From Bradyrhizobium sp. CB82 (GTDB taxonomy: Bacteria; Pseudomonadota; Alphaproteobacteria; Rhizobiales; Xanthobacteraceae), in assembly GCF_029714405.1 (NCBI RefSeq), contig NZ_CP121650.1, forward strand, positions 3,725,001 through 3,789,000: a DNA stretch of 64,000 nucleotides. The letters are read 5' to 3'. This document shows positions 53,257 through 61,300 of this stretch, piece after piece. Position 1 is the stretch's first letter. Every line of letters starts with the position of its first letter. The notes beneath the pieces were generated by a model. That model was not told the DNA's origin. It saw nothing but the letters and a program-made list of their open reading frames with translations, and searched no databases. The position numbers and the translations under genes were made by a program.

Positions 53257-54684
53257 CTAGCATGACAGTTGCATTTTTCGTCTGAGGTGAGCGCGGCGAG
53301 CGTCGGCCTGGTGAGCTCGCCGCCAAAGCGACCATGCGAGAACACGGTCGATCGAGATGCGCCGTTGAGCGAGCTTGATAGCGATGCGACGGATTTCCTG
53401 GATCGACCAGCGGATCAGGAACGATGTTTGGTGCGCCGGCGTCGTGTTTTTTTGAGTGCTGGCTCAGCGTTGGCCCGATGACGGATGACGGCCATCATGG
53501 CAAAGGCAAGCATGACGAGTGAGACATGGCGATGCCAGCCATGCCAGGAGCGAGTTTCGTTGTGATCAAGACCGAACTCGTTCTTGGCAGTTTCGAAGCT
53601 GTCCTCGATGGCCCAGCGATGGCCTTCCACCGACACCAGCTTCTGGATGGAGGTGCCCTTGGGGCACCATGTGGAGAAGAAGGCCAAGCTGCCGTCGGCA
53701 ATGTTGCGGCGGATCAGAAGACCCCGCGTCCATTCCCCGGCAAGGTCGTCGTTGTATTCACTGGCTTCGAGATCGGCCAACTCGAGATAGGCCCAGTCGT
53801 GCCAGCGCGGACCTTTGGTCCCTTCGCCGGACGACAGGTGGTGCCAGGCCTTCTTGGGAAGACTCTGCGCGATCGCGGCGGCGGTGCCGGCGACAGGCTG
53901 CTGCTTGCCCCAGGAACGGAACACATGATTGGACGCAACACCCAGAACATAGCCTTTGCCCGCCTTGCGCAGCAGGGTTTCGATCTCGCCCGTGCCATAC
54001 ACGCAATCCGCCGCCACGAACGAGAACGGCACCTTTGCGGCGGTCGCGCGAGCGATCATTCGACGCGCGATCTTGGGCTTCGTCGCAAAGCCCACACCGC
54101 TCGGGACATGCGCTGCCTTCAGGCGAGCGGGGTCGTCCGTCCATTCCTTTGGCAGGTAGAGCGCCCGGTCGACGAAGGCATGGCCATGCCGCGACACATA
54201 GGAGGCGAACACTCCGATCTGGCAATTGGTGATCTTGCCCGCCGAGCCAGTGTACTGGCGCGCGACCCCGCACGAGGCCTTGCCCTGTTTCAAAAAGCCG
54301 GTCTCATCGATGACCAGGACCGCGTCCTCATCGCCAAGCGATTCCAGCGCGTACTCGCGCACAATGTCGCGCAGCGCGTCGGCGTCCCAATGCCCTCGGC
54401 CCAGAATCGCCTGCTGGCGCCACGGGCCTGGATCGCCAGCCGCCTCCGCCCGCATCCAACCCGTCTTGCGCGGTTCGTTGCCCAACAGTCCGTCGAGAAA
54501 CTGCCACGCCGAGGCCGCGACCCGCTCCTGCGTAAACAGCGGACGGATGCGTTGCTTGGCATCTCGCACCGAGGAAGCCCATAGCGTCAGCGTATCTTCA
54601 ACCGACGCACCACCAATCATCAGATCCCGAATCATGGTCACCCATGGATTCAGAACTCACCGAAAATAGCAACTGTAATGCTAG
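53257..54684 (-). mobile_element. IS701-family insertion sequence, copy 2, uninterrupted
   Basis: The IS itself is 53261-54680 (1420 bp) with CTAG target duplications on both sides (53257-53260 and 54681-54684). The terminal inverted repeats are CATGACAGTTGCATTTTTCG and CATTACAGTTGCTATTTTCG, imperfect but 20 long. The transposase translation is the same as in copy 1. It lies in the opposite orientation, 5.2 kb from copy 1. It is the reference that defines the intron borders. Confidence 0.95.
53415..54641 (-). CDS. IS701-family transposase, copy 2
   Basis: 408 residues with the same translation as copy 1 (46650-47876): DDE triad in VLVIDETGFL, FVAADCVYG and AIEDSFETAKNE. Both terminal repeats are intact, so this is the copy that could move. 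The GTG/ATG start choice is as in copy 1. Identity of the two copies indicates recent transposition. Confidence 0.95.
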   Translation of the reverse strand: MTMIRDLMIGGASVEDTLTLWASSVRDAKQRIRPLFTQERVAASAWQFLDGLLGNEPRKTGWMRAEAAGDPGPWRQQAILGRGHWDADALRDIVREYALESLGDEDAVLVIDETGFLKQGKASCGVARQYTGSAGKITNCQIGVFASYVSRHGHAFVDRALYLPKEWTDDPARLKAAHVPSGVGFATKPKIARRMIARATAAKVPFSFVAADCVYGTGEIETLLRKAGKGYVLGVASNHVFRSWGKQQPVAGTAAAIAQSLPKKAWHHLSSGEGTKGPRWHDWAYLELADLEASEYNDDLAGEWTRGLLIRRNIADGSLAFFSTWCPKGTSIQKLVSVEGHRWAIEDSFETAKNEFGLDHNETRSWHGWHRHVSLVMLAFAMMAVIRHRANAEPALKKTRRRRTKHRS

Positions 54685-54870
54685 GCCAAACGAGTGCTTG
54701 GTCAGCGTTTAGGAAGTGCCGAACCGACGGCCCAATCGCGCAAGCGCCAAGCAGCACGGGGTTTCAGCCAAGACGATTTAAAGGAGCTACGAAAGGCGAT
54801 AAAGGCAAAGGACAATAAGAAGATCGCCGAACTCACCGCGAAGATCGGGCAGCGTCCGATCGAGGAGTAG
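54685..54870 (+). pseudogene. C-terminal fragment of a paralogue of the 50348 gene
   Basis: The frame reads RVLGQRLGSAEPTAQSRK, then GFSQDDLKELRKAIKAKDN and KKIAELTAKIGQRPIEE before a TAG at 54870. It aligns with FGERLGPGPKASAQ and DDLKELRKAIKAKDNKRIAE of the complete gene at 50348. The fragment begins exactly at the IS701 copy 2 border; its N-terminal part is not found on the other side of the IS. Confidence 0.8.
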
Positions 54871-55145
54871 ATCGCCCTGGGTTCGCGTTACTTCCCCTTC
54901 GCCTTCTGCCCGATCGGCGCGGCGCGCGCGTCGGAAATCGAAGTTGGCATCTCGCCAGACACGCCAGCGGGCGGTGCTCCGCGACGGCGACGAACTCCAT
55001 CATCGCTGCAGCATCAGTCTTCGATCGATACTCGCGTCTCCCCGCACTAGCGGACCGTTTCCAAGGACCCACGACCCGTCGCCGCTGCGGGAGGACTAAC
55101 CCGCGCAACTCACCCAAATTGACGGGTTGAGCATTGTCCACCATC
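54871..55145. other. Intergenic, nothing recognised
   Basis: About 275 bases between convergent genes. A minus-strand frame spans it, but the codon pattern is poor. Confidence 0.35.
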
Positions 55146-55649
55146 TCAACTGACGAATCCGGCAGGTTGGCCATAAGCGCATTCAGGATCTTGAGCGATG
55201 CGCAGCGGATCAGTGACAGGCAGCCACCGGAACATGAAAGGTCTAGGGTCTCGATCGATCGGTTTGCCTTCACATGACCTGTCGCCGACCTGCTCAATCA
55301 ACCAGCGAAAGAAAAGCGCCGCTGTATCAAGGTTTTCCTGCAGGCAACTTTCACTGGCCCGTTCGGCAAAGAGATCGATGGCGATTTGCCCGACAACTGC
55401 GGGTTCACAAGTGATCGCTATCTGGGTCAATTCTTCTAGTACGGCAGGCGAGACGGCAGATACGGTCGTGAGCAAGTTATTGATGTAAGTGATGTGATCG
55501 CGACGCCACGCGCGCCACATGCTGTCGCTGTACCAGGGATGAAATTTTTCCAGAGGCAACGCGTCGACCCGCAGCTGATCGAGTTCGATTGCCGCGGCGA
55601 AACCGCCGAGAAGATCTCGGATGTCGTCCGGCGCTATTGTTTTGACCAT
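55146..55649 (-). CDS. Hypothetical protein
   Basis: A 167-residue acidic soluble protein (begins MVKTIAPDDIRDLLGGFAAA, with SMWRAWRRDHITYINNLLTT and DTAALFFRWLIEQVGDRSCE). It is probably all-helical. Phage-like or island-specific by context, but no family recognised. Confidence 0.6.
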   Translation of the reverse strand: MVKTIAPDDIRDLLGGFAAAIELDQLRVDALPLEKFHPWYSDSMWRAWRRDHITYINNLLTTVSAVSPAVLEELTQIAITCEPAVVGQIAIDLFAERASESCLQENLDTAALFFRWLIEQVGDRSCEGKPIDRDPRPFMFRWLPVTDPLRIAQDPECAYGQPAGFVS

Positions 55650-55699
55650 CGCTTTTGTCTCCTCGGTAGGGGCACCGCCAAGTGCGGAGCTGCGGTAAG

Positions 55700-55947
55700 G
55701 CCGGCAAGCACCTGACGAGCAGCCGACGAACGTGATGCCGGCATCCTGTTCCTGAGAACCTCAATACACGAGACGGCAGGGGCGATATCCGTACAGTTGA
55801 GTAATTCCTATGGAATTGATTCCAAGCTGCACGGTAGCTGCGATAGAGATCGGCAAGCCGGCGGCCGTCGGCGCTACGGTCGTCGAAACGCGTCAGGGGC
55901 TTGCGCGTTATTGCAGCACGAGGTGGCGGAGACTGTTGCGTGACCAT
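55700..55947 (-). pseudogene. Possible phage-type hypothetical remnant
   Basis: The frame from ATG 55947 starts MVTQQSPPPRAAITRKPLTR and continues FDDRSADGRRLADLYRSYRA, which is plausible. After about 60 residues it becomes Arg/Ser-rich and loses character. It probably broke near 55760; the next gene starts at 55649. Confidence 0.35.
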
Positions 55948-56256
55948 GGCGTGTTCTGACATCAATCGGCTCGAATTTTCGACTGAAGGATACCCGGGTG
56001 TTACCCCGCTGCTCGCTAGACCATCGAAAGTGATTGTTAGCGTATAGGGGAATCAAGCCTTGGATTCCTGATAAGGTATCAGGTGTCTGTGCCTGTCTGC
56101 GTCGCTCGCACGGTTGTGATAGAGGCACGGCTGATGGTGGCGCCGTTCGGCCGGTCCGAGGAGGACGTGGCGAAGGTGAGAGGGAGGCGCGAAAAAATCG
56201 GACGTTGTTGTGTGATTTTTTGATGTTGTGTGATTTTTTGACACCAGGGTGCGCAC
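55948..56256. other. Region between divergent genes, no gene seen
   Basis: A direct repeat of TGTGTGATTTTTTGA occurs at 56209-56223 and again (TGTTGTGTGATTTTTTGACA) at 56224-56243, just before the small membrane protein gene at 56257. It may lie in that gene's promoter. Confidence 0.55.
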
Positions 56257-56526
56257 ATGGGCGTTGAGGAATTGAAGCTTAGAGCCACGTTTTGGAACAA
56301 CCTGTCGGTAGGACTTTTCCTGACGGGTGTTTTCATCCCAGTGATCTGGGTTTGGATCTACTCCGAGAGGACGGCGAACGCGTCGCCGCTGTCATCCGAG
56401 GCACTGCACTACTACGCCGCCATAACAATCGCATTGGCGGGCGCCTTTTCATGCCGCCGGTACGCCATCGAGTACATCAGGAAAGCCGACGGCGCAGTTC
56501 GCCGACCTGTCACCCCAAAAGACTAG
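56257..56526 (+). CDS. Small two-span membrane protein
   Basis: An 89-residue protein with two helices (NNLSVGLFLTGVFIPVIWVW and YYAAITIALAGAFSCRRYAI). Charged ends. It is preceded by two TGTGTGATTTTTTGAC-like repeats. No family recognised. Confidence 0.65.
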   Translation: MGVEELKLRATFWNNLSVGLFLTGVFIPVIWVWIYSERTANASPLSSEALHYYAAITIALAGAFSCRRYAIEYIRKADGAVRRPVTPKD

Positions 56527-56611
56527 GTTGGCACGCGCGCCACTCGCGTGTGCTCGGCGGCGCTTCCAAAACAGCGGGGCCGCTGCTCCGCCCCACCTGC
56601 TCACCCTATAA

Positions 56612-56700
56612 GAGGGTGGAGCAAGTGGAGCAGTGGAGCAAAAAGCGGCCTTTTGGAGGGGTGGAGCGCTCCACCTTTGCTCCACCTTTTGCTCCACCTT
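56612..56700. repeat. Cluster of GTGGAGCA motifs in opposed orientation
   Basis: On the plus strand GGTGGAGCAAGTGGAGCAGTGGAGCA is followed by AGCGGCC and GGTGGAGCGCTCCACC (a perfect palindrome at about 56661), then TTTGCTCCACCTTTTGCTCCACCTT. That makes at least three copies facing each way around the palindrome. It sits just after the stop of the RepA-like ATPase gene (56699). Confidence 0.8.
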
Positions 56701-58045
56701 ATGAGTCGTCATAGGCTGCGTCTTCGAGCGTCGCAGTCTCGACCTTGATCGCCTCGCCGACGATGTAGAAGCGGCGCTCGCGGCGCTTCTCGTCTTTGCG
56801 CGGCTCGATCGCGATGACCTTGTTCTTCTCCCATATTTTCAGGATTGAATTGAGCCTTGCGACCTCGGCCTTGTCGCGCGGCTTGTCGCTGTGGCGGGTT
56901 TTGATGTTGAGGTGAGGCAGGTTCTCAGCCATCCACCAACCAAGCCATTCGGGCGACTGGCTGTCGGCGCGGAAAGCTCCACCTTGCACCACCTTTTGTA
57001 CCACCTCGATATCGCTGACGGAGACCCCATCGAAGGGGTTCGGCGGAATCCACAAGGTGGAGCACGCAACATCGTCGCCGTTCGGTAGTTTCTCGACCTC
57101 GATCTTGATCCAGTGCGCAGCGCCGATCGGCCCCTGGTTGCTCTTGCCGTTCTCAATCTTGATGTGCCTCCTGCGCTCGTCGTCGCTGATGCCGAGCTTG
57201 GCGGCCTCCGGCGGCGTCATGAAATTGAACGTCCGGGCGGACCTCACGGCGCCGAGGATGGCCGAGGCGCCACGGGCATCATCTACGGTAGAGATGCTCT
57301 CGCCGGGGCCGAGCTTCCTGGTGTGATGGACCAGCTCGACGGAGCGGGACGCGCCGGCAATGTGGCCGAACGCCTCCTTAACTACCAGATCCATCGCCTC
57401 GTTCGAGGACTCCCTGATGCGATGGAATGAGATCAAGGGGTCGACCGCGAGCACGTCGATCATGTTGTCGTCGCACAGGCTCCTGAGAGTGTCGACAACC
57501 TTCTGGGCGACCACGGCATTGCCGCGGTCGTCACTGACGGCGATGCGGATCGATCTGTTTCGGGTCGAGATCACCCACAACCGGTCGTGGCAGTCGCTCG
57601 GCGTGATGCCGAACCGCTGGCAGATGGCCGCGACCCGGCGGTCGAGCTCGTCCTGGGTCTCCTCGCCGTTGAGGTACGCGGCACGTAGTGGTCCTGACGG
57701 CAGGGTCTCGCCGCTCATCAGGTCGCGGCCAACCGCCATGCTGATGATCTCGGTGAGCACCGCCGTGCTCTTGGCGCGCCCGGGTGCTCCTATGCTCGCG
57801 CCGACGACGCCGCGAATGTAGTGGCGGCCGTAGAGCCACTGTCTCGGCGGGATCGATGCAGGGTCCGGGAAAGCATACGGCGCCAAGTCTAGCTGCAGCG
57901 GCTTGTGAGGCTTTTCATGCTGACCGTCGCCAAGGTCGACGTCCAGGTCGACATCCGCCGGCTCGATCGACGGCGCCTCGGCGTCCGGCAACGGCTCGAA
58001 GTTTTCGTCCCATGGGCAGTCGTCGTCATCCTCCGTGTCGCTCAT
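56699..58045 (-). CDS. RepA-like AAA/RecA-fold ATPase (integration-module helicase)
   Basis: A 448-residue protein. After an acidic N-terminus the ATPase domain begins at about residue 70: VVGASIGAPGRAKSTAVLTE (Walker A GAPGRAKST, residues 86-94), DVLAVDPLISFHRI (Walker B), VELVHHTRKLG and ARGASAILGAVRSARTFNFM. This is the AAA_25/RepA hexameric-helicase family often found next to integrases in genomic islands. The C-terminal part has a winged-helix-like region (EVARLNSILKIWEKNKVIAI). It forms an operon with SSB 9 bases upstream. Confidence 0.88.
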   Translation of the reverse strand: MSDTEDDDDCPWDENFEPLPDAEAPSIEPADVDLDVDLGDGQHEKPHKPLQLDLAPYAFPDPASIPPRQWLYGRHYIRGVVGASIGAPGRAKSTAVLTEIISMAVGRDLMSGETLPSGPLRAAYLNGEETQDELDRRVAAICQRFGITPSDCHDRLWVISTRNRSIRIAVSDDRGNAVVAQKVVDTLRSLCDDNMIDVLAVDPLISFHRIRESSNEAMDLVVKEAFGHIAGASRSVELVHHTRKLGPGESISTVDDARGASAILGAVRSARTFNFMTPPEAAKLGISDDERRRHIKIENGKSNQGPIGAAHWIKIEVEKLPNGDDVACSTLWIPPNPFDGVSVSDIEVVQKVVQGGAFRADSQSPEWLGWWMAENLPHLNIKTRHSDKPRDKAEVARLNSILKIWEKNKVIAIEPRKDEKRRERRFYIVGEAIKVETATLEDAAYDDS

Positions 58046-58054
58046 CGTTGCCCC

Positions 58055-58426
58055 TCAGAACGGAATTGCGTCGTTGAGATCGGCATCGGCCGACACGGGA
58101 CCTGGCTTCGACGGCTCCGGCTTTTCCTTGCGCTTCTTCTTCATCCGGAGCGGCAAGATCTGGTCGGCGAAGCAGGTGTACCGGACCTTGCCTTGGTAGA
58201 GCTCGGTCCGGAGTTGGCCTTGAGCGGCGAGATGATCGCCGTCACGAAGATCGAGTAGCTGCTCGGCGGCGGTGTCGCCGAACACCATGATCGACCACCA
58301 CTCAACACCATCATCGGCTGCGGCCTTCACCTTGAGGGTCGCGCGCGCATAGCGCTTGCCGCCCGCCGAGATTTTGGATTCCGGCGAGCGAAACAACGCG
58401 CCCTTAATGAGAACGGAGGCTGTCAC
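58055..58426 (-). CDS. Single-stranded DNA-binding protein (element-encoded)
   Basis: A 123-residue OB-fold protein (TASVLIKGALFRSPESKISA, ARATLKVKAA, WWSIMVFGDTAAEQLLDLRD, YTCFADQILPL). It ends in an acidic tip ADADLNDAIPF like the DDDIPF of SSB, which recruits repair and replication proteins. The start is GTG; it overlaps the previous stop by four bases (GTGA). It lies 9 bases before the RepA-like gene. Confidence 0.88.
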   Translation of the reverse strand: MTASVLIKGALFRSPESKISAGGKRYARATLKVKAAADDGVEWWSIMVFGDTAAEQLLDLRDGDHLAAQGQLRTELYQGKVRYTCFADQILPLRMKKKRKEKPEPSKPGPVSADADLNDAIPF

Positions 58427-58677
58427 AGGTACCTCCGCGCGTCATGGATTAGCTGTCGAGACGTCGTAATCAGAGCTTGGCGACAGGGGCCCCAGCGCCA
58501 CTGTGCGATGACGATGTGGCCTGCTTCGTGCACAGCTGAACGGTGCCGATCGCGGGCTTGCGCACGCCGAAATTTGCGACTACTTGTGGGATCGATCGCG
58601 CCGGGAAGCCGATCAACTATCTGGGGCCCATCACCATCGCAGTGGTGATCGGGCCCCGCGCATATGGGGAGGGCCAT
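58423..58677 (-). CDS. Small HEXXH-type protein (M41/ImmA-like fragment?)
   Basis: An 84-residue protein with AVHEAGHIVIAQWRWG, a metalloprotease motif HEAGH as in M41 and some ImmA-like peptidases. It has no third ligand region and no transmembrane helix. It is tightly placed: 3 bases after the AlpA-like stop and overlapping the SSB start. It may be a real small metal protein or a shortened peptidase. Confidence 0.5.
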   Translation of the reverse strand: MALPICAGPDHHCDGDGPQIVDRLPGAIDPTSSRKFRRAQARDRHRSAVHEAGHIVIAQWRWGPCRQALITTSRQLIHDARRYL

Positions 58678-58680
58678 GGC

Positions 58681-58884
58681 TCAAGCGATCCCCGACACTT
58701 TGTTGTTGCGAGCGAGCGCGCGCTGACGGTCGAAGTCGTCGAGCTCGACCTCGTCGAAATAGTTTCGGGTATTGATCTGGATCGGCTTCGGAAATCCGAG
58801 TTCGGGATCACGGATCCAGCGGTCGATCGAACGCAATGTCACGTTGTACCGCGCGGCGACCTGCCGGGTAGGGATTAATGCCAT
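58681..58884 (-). CDS. AlpA-like excisionase / DNA-binding protein
   Basis: A 67-residue MerR/AlpA-type winged helix: MALIPTRQVAARYNVTLRSI and DRWIRDPELGFPKPIQINTR, then NYFDEVELDDFDRQRA. This is the typical excisionase (Xis) or AlpA pattern (R-x-W-xx-DPxLGFP). It heads the four-gene operon AlpA, HEXXH protein, SSB, RepA-like ATPase. In related islands it acts as an activator or excisionase. Confidence 0.88.
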   Translation of the reverse strand: MALIPTRQVAARYNVTLRSIDRWIRDPELGFPKPIQINTRNYFDEVELDDFDRQRALARNNKVSGIA

Positions 58885-58983
58885 GTTGGCGCTCTCCATT
58901 TTGGTGTTGACTGAGCGCCATTGACGTTGTTTGACGGCGCTAGTCGGTTGAGACACGCCAGAGATACCGTCAGGTAGGCGCGT

Positions 58984-58996
58984 GTGTCACTGACAC
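58984..58996. promoter_or_regulatory. Palindrome upstream of the AlpA-like operon
   Basis: GTGTCACTGACAC is a perfect 6-1-6 palindrome in the 137-base gap between the gene at 59022 and the AlpA-like start. It is a candidate operator for AlpA or another regulator. Confidence 0.55.
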
Positions 58997-59021
58997 GCAA
59001 AATGCCTTCCTGCTGTCAGTA

Positions 59022-59399
59022 CTAGTTCCCCCGCAGCCGGCGCCCAAATTCCTTCACCACTTGGAGCCAGCGGTACACGGTGCGTCCATCTAGACGCGCG
59101 TATTCATGCCCAACCTCATCGGCGGCCTGCTGCGACTTCTCGCCATCTGCTCGCGCTGCACCATAAAGGTACGCTACCTCGAGCTTTTCCAACATCTTTC
59201 CGATGTCGTAGTCCTTGTTCGGCTTTAGCTCAAAAACGAACGGCTCAAGCGCCGGCTTCCCTGGTGAGATCATCTCGGCCAGTTGATCGCGCGCGCCAAA
59301 CGGCATCGGCATAGACCTGTTTCGGAGCATGTCGACTAGTGGTTTCGTGTTGGGCAGGGCCTGAAATGCCTCTATCCATTGATCCTCCAACTCGTACAT
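59022..59399 (-). CDS. Hypothetical protein coupled to the integrase
   Basis: A 125-residue protein (MYELEDQWIEAFQALPNTKP, EKLEVAYLYGAARADGEKSQ, RLDGRTVYRWLQVVKEFGRR). Its ATG shares one base with the integrase stop (TGATG). The C-terminal half looks like a small helical DNA-binding domain. Probably part of the integration module; not a known Xis. Confidence 0.7.
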   Translation of the reverse strand: MYELEDQWIEAFQALPNTKPLVDMLRNRSMPMPFGARDQLAEMISPGKPALEPFVFELKPNKDYDIGKMLEKLEVAYLYGAARADGEKSQQAADEVGHEYARLDGRTVYRWLQVVKEFGRRLRGN

Positions 59400-60715
59400 C
59401 ACGCGCGCTCCCGCATCGGCACGACGTTGGATGCCGGCGCCTTGCCGGACATGATGCCATCAACATGCGAAGCCCAGGCGGTGAGGGCGGTACGCTTTTC
59501 CGCCGCGAAATCGTGATGTTGATACACACTAACGACGCCGCGGAACGTTCCAGACTTGTGATTGATGACCTTCTCGATCACAGGCAGGGCGATGCCAAGC
59601 CGCGCCATACCGGACACCATGGTGCGCCTAAGATCGTGGAACACCCACGCCGGAACTTCCTTGCCGTTGTTGGCTGTCGTAACTGCATCGTCGATCCTGA
59701 CCTTGGCATGCGAGAACGCGGTCGGCGCCTTGCCGTGACGACCGACGAACACGAAGTCATCCTTAGATTTGATCTTCGGCAACGCCTTGATAATCGACAC
59801 GACAGCGTCGGAGAGCGGCACCGTGTGCGGCTCATCGTTCTTCGTGCGGTTCGCTGGCAGCGTCCAAACTGCGTTGTCGAGATCCAGCTCGTTCCAGCGC
59901 ATGCGCGCGATCTCGTTCTCGCGCTGACCGGTGAGCAGCATCAGCTGGACGATCGGACCGAACGGCCACCCGTCGGTGTCGGCGGCGTTCCAGATGAGGC
60001 GGAGCTCGTCGTCGCTTAGGACGCGTCGACGGCTGTCCTCCTTGGCGGGTGGCTCGATCAATGTGGCTGGCGACGCGTTGATCACGTCGCGTCCGACGCA
60101 CCAGTTAAATAGCTTGCGCACCGCGGCCAACGTCCGGTTTGCCATCACAGGCGCGCCGCGGTCGACGATCGCGTCTACCATGATGACGACGTCGCGCCGG
60201 GTAATGTCCTGCACCTTCCGGCCCTTCCACTCGGCGATCACGCCATTGCCGGTTTCCTCCCACTCGCCTGCATCGGTTCGCTTCATGCCGAGGATTCGCG
60301 CGGTCTCGAGGAAGCTGCCTTCGCGGGTATTCTTCACCGCGTGCCGCTTCATGAACTCGGCTGCTACGTTCTCGAAGAGATCGCGCTCGGCGCGCTTCTC
60401 CTCGGCCGCCTGCCGCTTGGCCTCGGCCTTGGCGTCCTGCTTCTCACGCGCCGGGTCGCGCCCCTCGGCTGCCGCCCGCAAGGCCTTGCCGCCGAGTTCG
60501 CGTGCGGCCTTGAGGCCGATCGCGGGGTAGGGACCGATCGTCACCTTGCGTGTCTTACCGGCGTTCCGGTATCGCACGGCCCAGCTTAAGGCCTTGGACG
60601 GTTGGCGTACGAGGTAGAGGCCAGGAAGCAGGCCGTCTGGAATCTCCTGCCGTGAGGCCGGCGCTGCCGCCTTCTCAAGCGCTTCCAGCCGCTTGTCACT
60701 GAGGGCTTTTGTCAT
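59399..60715 (-). CDS. Tyrosine integrase (DUF4102 type)
   Basis: A 438-residue phage/island integrase. The N-terminal arm-binding domain starts MTKALSDKRLEALEKAAAPA and contains KALSWAVRYRNAGKTRKVTI with IGPYPAIGLKAARE. The catalytic domain has the first Arg in LMLLTGQRENEIARMRW, HDLRRTMVSGMARLG (His-x-x-Arg), VINHKSG and the tyrosine in VVSVYQHHDF. All catalytic residues are present. It starts 164 bases from the tRNA-Tyr fragment. ATG 60715 is preferred over a longer frame because it lines up with the domain start. Confidence 0.95.
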   Translation of the reverse strand: MTKALSDKRLEALEKAAAPASRQEIPDGLLPGLYLVRQPSKALSWAVRYRNAGKTRKVTIGPYPAIGLKAARELGGKALRAAAEGRDPAREKQDAKAEAKRQAAEEKRAERDLFENVAAEFMKRHAVKNTREGSFLETARILGMKRTDAGEWEETGNGVIAEWKGRKVQDITRRDVVIMVDAIVDRGAPVMANRTLAAVRKLFNWCVGRDVINASPATLIEPPAKEDSRRRVLSDDELRLIWNAADTDGWPFGPIVQLMLLTGQRENEIARMRWNELDLDNAVWTLPANRTKNDEPHTVPLSDAVVSIIKALPKIKSKDDFVFVGRHGKAPTAFSHAKVRIDDAVTTANNGKEVPAWVFHDLRRTMVSGMARLGIALPVIEKVINHKSGTFRGVVSVYQHHDFAAEKRTALTAWASHVDGIMSGKAPASNVVPMRERA

Positions 60716-60878
60716 AATCAGTCTCCCTCGGGGTAACAGCCGGGTAACGGTTACCCGCCGTCTGTTACTGTTACCCTTTGTCAGCGACAATGCCAGACAA
60801 ATGACTGAAATTCAAGAAATATGAGAGAAAAGTAGTGTGTGGGTGTCCTGATTTGTCCGGGGGCGCTATGGGAAAAAT
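60716..60878. other. Integrase leader and attachment-site left arm
   Basis: No gene. GGTAACAG-CCGGGTAACGGTTACCCGCC includes GGGTAACGGTTACCC (60742-60756), a perfect 7-1-7 palindrome, about 30 bases upstream of the integrase start. It may be an operator or an arm-type binding site. Confidence 0.6.
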
Positions 60879-60936
60879 CTGACTGTAAATCAGCCGCCTC
60901 ATGGCTTCGCAGGTTCGAGTCCTGCCTCCCCCACCA
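60879..60936 (+). tRNA. 3' fragment of tRNA-Tyr(GUA): attR of the island
   Basis: The sequence from CTGACTGTAAATCAG (anticodon loop CTGTAAA, anticodon GTA) through the variable region, the T arm GCAGG-TTCGAGT-CCTGC and acceptor CTCCCCC-ACCA is the 3' part of a tRNA-Tyr including CCA. Upstream of 60879 the D arm is absent: GGGGGCG then CTATGGGAAAAAT. It is therefore not a whole gene but the duplicated 3' end left by integrase insertion. The crossover lies in or near the anticodon stem. The intact tRNA-Tyr is expected at the far (left) end, outside this window. Confidence 0.85.
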
Positions 60937-61300
60937 CGCTTCGCCCTGACGGGCTACGCGTGGCGCAGCCGAGCATAGCCTGTCAGGGCGAAGCGTGTCC
61001 GGCGGAGCTGGAGCGCAGCGAAAGCGAAGACGGACTGAAGCTCACATCCCGTCTCTCCCAGATTACCCCTCCATCTCCCCCAATGCGCGCCGTAGCGCCT
61101 CGACCAGATCGAGCGCCACCACGCTTCGCCCTGACGGGCTACGCGTGGCGCAGCCGAGCATAGCCTGTCAGGGCGAAGCGTGTCCGGCGGAGCTGGAGCG
61201 CAGCGAAAGCGAAGACGGACTGAAGCTCACATCCCGTCTCTCCCAGATTACCCCTCCATCTCCCCCAATGCGCGCCGTAGCGCCTCGACCAGATCGAGCG
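60931..61300. repeat. Tandem duplication, two 185-bp units
   Basis: 60931-61115 and 61116-61300 appear identical; a third CCACC begins at 61301. Each unit includes an inverted repeat with 16-base arms, CACGCTTCGCCCTGAC / GTCAGGGCGAAGCGTG, of a kind frequent between genes in Bradyrhizobium. Each also includes the last 50 or so bases of the LysR gene. One unit is thus the real 3' end of LysR and the other is a duplicate. Confidence 0.9.

Noticed and set aside
60860..60936. A complete functional tRNA-Tyr gene
   Set aside because: The D arm is missing and the 5' acceptor strand (GGGGGCG) does not fully pair; only the 3' part from 60879 is tRNA-like.
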